Source: Kofleriaceae bacterium (GTDB taxonomy: Bacteria > Myxococcota_A > Polyangia > Haliangiales > Haliangiaceae). From it: a DNA stretch of 64,000 nt. A program made the position numbers and the translations under genes. The number at the start of each line of letters is the position of its first letter. Within the stretch, counting starts at the first letter, position 1. Shown in pieces: positions 63,862 to 64,000 of the stretch. The DNA is taken from NCBI GenBank assembly GCA_024762925.1, contig JANTGM010000014.1:20522-84521 (forward strand). Direction: 5' to 3'. The notes beneath the pieces were generated by a model that was given only the letters and a program-made list of their open reading frames with translations, was not told the origin of the DNA and did not search any database.

Positions 63862-64000
63862 TGTGGGATCCAGAGGCATAGAACGCCCTGGCTCGGTTCT
63901 TCACCCTTTGAACGCCTTCGGCTCATCGTTGCTCAGATCCTTGCTTGCCCCAGCAAGGTCGTCCTTCGCGCCTTGTCAAAGAACGAGCTCCCGTCGCCAG
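63862..64000. repeat. Dispersed intergenic element, copy R4 (runs off the window)
   Basis: After the stop: TAGTGTGGGATCCAGAGGCATAGAAC (63861 on), then ATCGTTGCTCAGATCC and a hairpin, CTTGC/GCAAG at 63944-63957. This matches the core and inner hairpin of R1 with covarying pairs. The end (CCTTGTCAAAGAACGAGCT) is the inverted arm seen in R3. No gene in this stretch. Confidence 0.7.

Overview
The window looks like the chromosome of a myxobacterium-type (Myxococcota or Bradymonadota-like) delta-lineage bacterium. The clues are two secreted proteins ending in MYXO-CTERM-type tails (Cys-Gly motif, membrane helix, Arg cluster), a Ser/Thr kinase with an N-terminal zinc ribbon, an AgmX/PglI-type C-terminal domain, kelch, VIT-VWA and CotH lipoproteins, a WGR protein with a leucine-rich tail, and a sigma-54 activator. 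Base composition and gene style are even throughout. I saw no rRNA, tRNA, phage, transposase or CRISPR array. The species cannot be named from sequence alone.

Layout. 1-5911 (minus): an exported protein cut by the window edge, a kelch protein, a small protein, Maf, RsgA, a Ser/Thr kinase and an exported protein overlapping the kinase. 6133-7251 (minus): an SPFH protein with zinc ribbons. 7399-12893 (plus): a CPBP protease-like lipoprotein, then a tightly coupled BMP-type (nucleoside-like) ABC importer. 12929-16207 (minus): WGR protein and ArgRS, separated by an 18-bp minisatellite. 16387-20696 (plus): receiver-domain protein, ValRS and an isochorismatase-family enzyme. 20693-28566 (minus): GIDE-like protein, ATP-grasp protein, DUF455 protein, two tandem metalloprotease-like MYXO-CTERM paralogues, a Ca/Na-type exchanger, a DUF368 protein and a SCO protein. 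28648-32807 (plus): haem-copper oxidase subunits III, (small protein), II, I and a dihaem cytochrome c, divergent from SCO. 33069-35746 (minus): aminotransferase and sigma-54 activator. 36001-39265 (plus): NfeD-like membrane protein and two SPFH/flotillin paralogues. 39375-42191 (minus): an HExxH/YkgJ fusion, a crotonase, a 55-residue protein and a lipoprotein. 42264-45511 (plus): TMEM220-like, PEGA, MYG1 and AgmX/PglI proteins. 45570-50033 (minus): CotH and aconitase. 50106-55362 (plus): voltage-gated K+ channel, RNase D, large VIT/VWA lipoprotein. 55569-59791: double-receiver regulator, small zinc protein, NhaA and citrate synthase. 59931-63861 (plus): Hsp33 and two lipoproteins.

Housekeeping genes (argS, valS, rsgA, acnA, gltA, hslO, rnd, nhaA) are mixed with lineage-specific envelope proteins. 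Many neighbours share 1-17 base overlaps (ATGA, GTGA, TAGTG), so translational coupling is the rule.

The most unusual non-coding signals are: a dispersed, partly palindromic intergenic element in four copies, each directly after a plus-strand stop codon and with a covarying hairpin in two copies; a near-consensus sigma-54 promoter just ahead of the lipoprotein gene at 60997; and tandem repeats at the 3' end of argS and inside the kinase gene. I did not find a clearly new multi-gene system. The best candidates for follow-up are the dispersed element, the ATP-grasp/DUF455/metalloprotease-like cluster, and the oxidase whose subunit I lacks the usual K-channel lysine.
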